Below the pieces are notes generated by a model. The model searched no databases. It was not told the origin of the DNA and saw only the letters and a program-made list of their open reading frames with translations. Shown here one piece after another: positions 63,446 through 64,000 of a stretch of 64,000 nt of DNA (its first letter is position 1; every line of letters begins with the position of its first letter). The translations under genes and the position numbers were made by a program. Where the stretch lies: contig NZ_JAALLN010000006.1 of NCBI RefSeq assembly GCF_011751075.1, forward strand, positions 186,001-250,000, read 5' to 3'. The stretch is from Flavobacterium poyangense (GTDB lineage Bacteria > Bacteroidota > Bacteroidia > Flavobacteriales > Flavobacteriaceae).

Positions 63446-64000
63446 CTAAGAATGTTGTGCTTTAAAAGCTTTTAGTTTCTCAATTAATTGAGGTACAATT
63501 TCAAAAGCATCTCCAACAATACCGTAATCTGCTACTTTAAAGAAAGGAGCTTCAGGATCGTTGTTGATCACTACTTTTACTTTAGAAGAGTTGATTCCCG
63601 CAATATGTTGAATTGCTCCGGAGATTCCGATTGCAATATAAAGGTTTGTTGCAACTGGTTTCCCTGTTTGTCCAACGTGCTCGCTGTGAGGTCTCCATCC
63701 TAAGTCAGAAACAGGTTTAGAACAAGCGGTTGCTGCGCCAAGAACAGCAGCTAAATCTTCTACTAATCCCCAGTTTTCAGGACCTTTTAGTCCGCGTCCG
63801 CCAGAAACTACGATGTCAGCATCAGCGATAGAAACTTTTCCGGTTACTTTTTCTACAGATTCTACTTTTACTCCGAAATCATTGTCACCAATAGATGGAT
63901 TAAAGTCTTCTTCAGTTGCAGATCCTGCATTTTCAAAAATTCCGTAAGAGTTTTTAGCCAAACCAAGAATTTTTACATCTGTATCGATTTGTGTAATGTT
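63446..64000 (-). CDS. etfA: Electron transfer flavoprotein subunit alpha (partial, N-terminus cut by window edge)
   Basis: The FAD-binding C-terminal half is visible. The frame continues upstream of the TTG at 63961 to the window edge (NITQIDTDVKILG precedes LAKNSYG), so that TTG is not the start. The FAD blocks are VSGGRGLKGPENW, RPHSEHVGQTGKPVATNLYIAIGISGAIQH and INNDPEAPFFKVADYGIVGD. With EtfB it passes electrons from acyl-CoA dehydrogenases to the quinone pool. Confidence 0.93.
   Translation of the reverse strand, partial: NITQIDTDVKILGLAKNSYGIFENAGSATEEDFNPSIGDNDFGVKVESVEKVTGKVSIADADIVVSGGRGLKGPENWGLVEDLAAVLGAATACSKPVSDLGWRPHSEHVGQTGKPVATNLYIAIGISGAIQHIAGINSSKVKVVINNDPEAPFFKVADYGIVGDAFEIVPQLIEKLKAFKAQHS

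Noticed and set aside
63446..63961. etfA as a complete gene starting at a TTG
   Set aside because: The frame stays open upstream to the window edge with sequence continuing the EtfA protein, so the gene is cut by the window.

Overview
The window is AT-rich chromosomal DNA from a member of the Bacteroidota, most likely a Flavobacterium close to F. johnsoniae. The evidence is the gene content: a short RpoD of 287 residues, PorT of the type IX secretion system, an XrtF exosortase pair, STN/carboxypeptidase-type TonB receptors with a DUF4249 lipoprotein, a TamL-like lipoprotein, three POT transporters, and intergenic repeats of flavobacterial type. Shine-Dalgarno sites are not evident, and several genes have a TAnnTTTG-type -7 box. 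Both window ends cut a gene (HMG-CoA reductase on the left, EtfA on the right). I found no rRNA, tRNA, CRISPR array, insertion sequence, integrase or prophage.

Layout. 1-7795: partial HMG-CoA reductase, then a secreted S9 prolyl peptidase followed by three tandem POT peptide transporters, a plausible peptide-scavenging unit. 7848-12768: an accessory patch with an active thioredoxin-fold protein, three secreted tail-fibre-like proteins, a decayed thioredoxin copy and a second thioredoxin-like protein without its CxxC; it grew by segmental duplication. 13074-18479: comEC, an NlpC/P60 lipoprotein, lpxB, a small membrane protein and surE. 18683-23430: a Tsp-type protease, a secreted nuclease, rpe and rpoD. 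23516-32686: an envelope-signalling and uptake region with an STN TonB receptor, a DUF4249 lipoprotein, a barrel-less MG2/plug protein, then (after a terminator) a lipoprotein, an ECF sigma factor and a three-part putative anti-sigma protein ending in an outer-membrane beta-barrel.

33199-36403: pnp, rpsO and a GAF-type methionine sulfoxide reductase. 36475-37447: the XrtF exosortase pair. 37491-40468: a cysteine-rich metal-handling locus (HYC_CC_PP protein, TonB receptor, HMA protein). 40599-41279: DedA. 41851-49108: purH-mreBCD-mrdA-rodA, the cell-elongation operon. 49274-52817: an orphan FtsX/MacB-type permease, a zinc alcohol dehydrogenase and an unknown lipoprotein. 52897-59738: accD, fbaA, a TamA-like lipoprotein, an rRNA/tRNA methyltransferase, porT and ubiE. 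60311-64000: folA, a 2TM protein, a CBM48-like protein, thyA, a bifunctional nuclease and etfA.

The most unusual items are the putative trans-envelope anti-sigma/beta-barrel protein coupled to an ECF sigma factor and a lipoprotein, the thioredoxin/tail-fibre-like cluster, and several families of intergenic inverted repeats, most of them downstream of genes.
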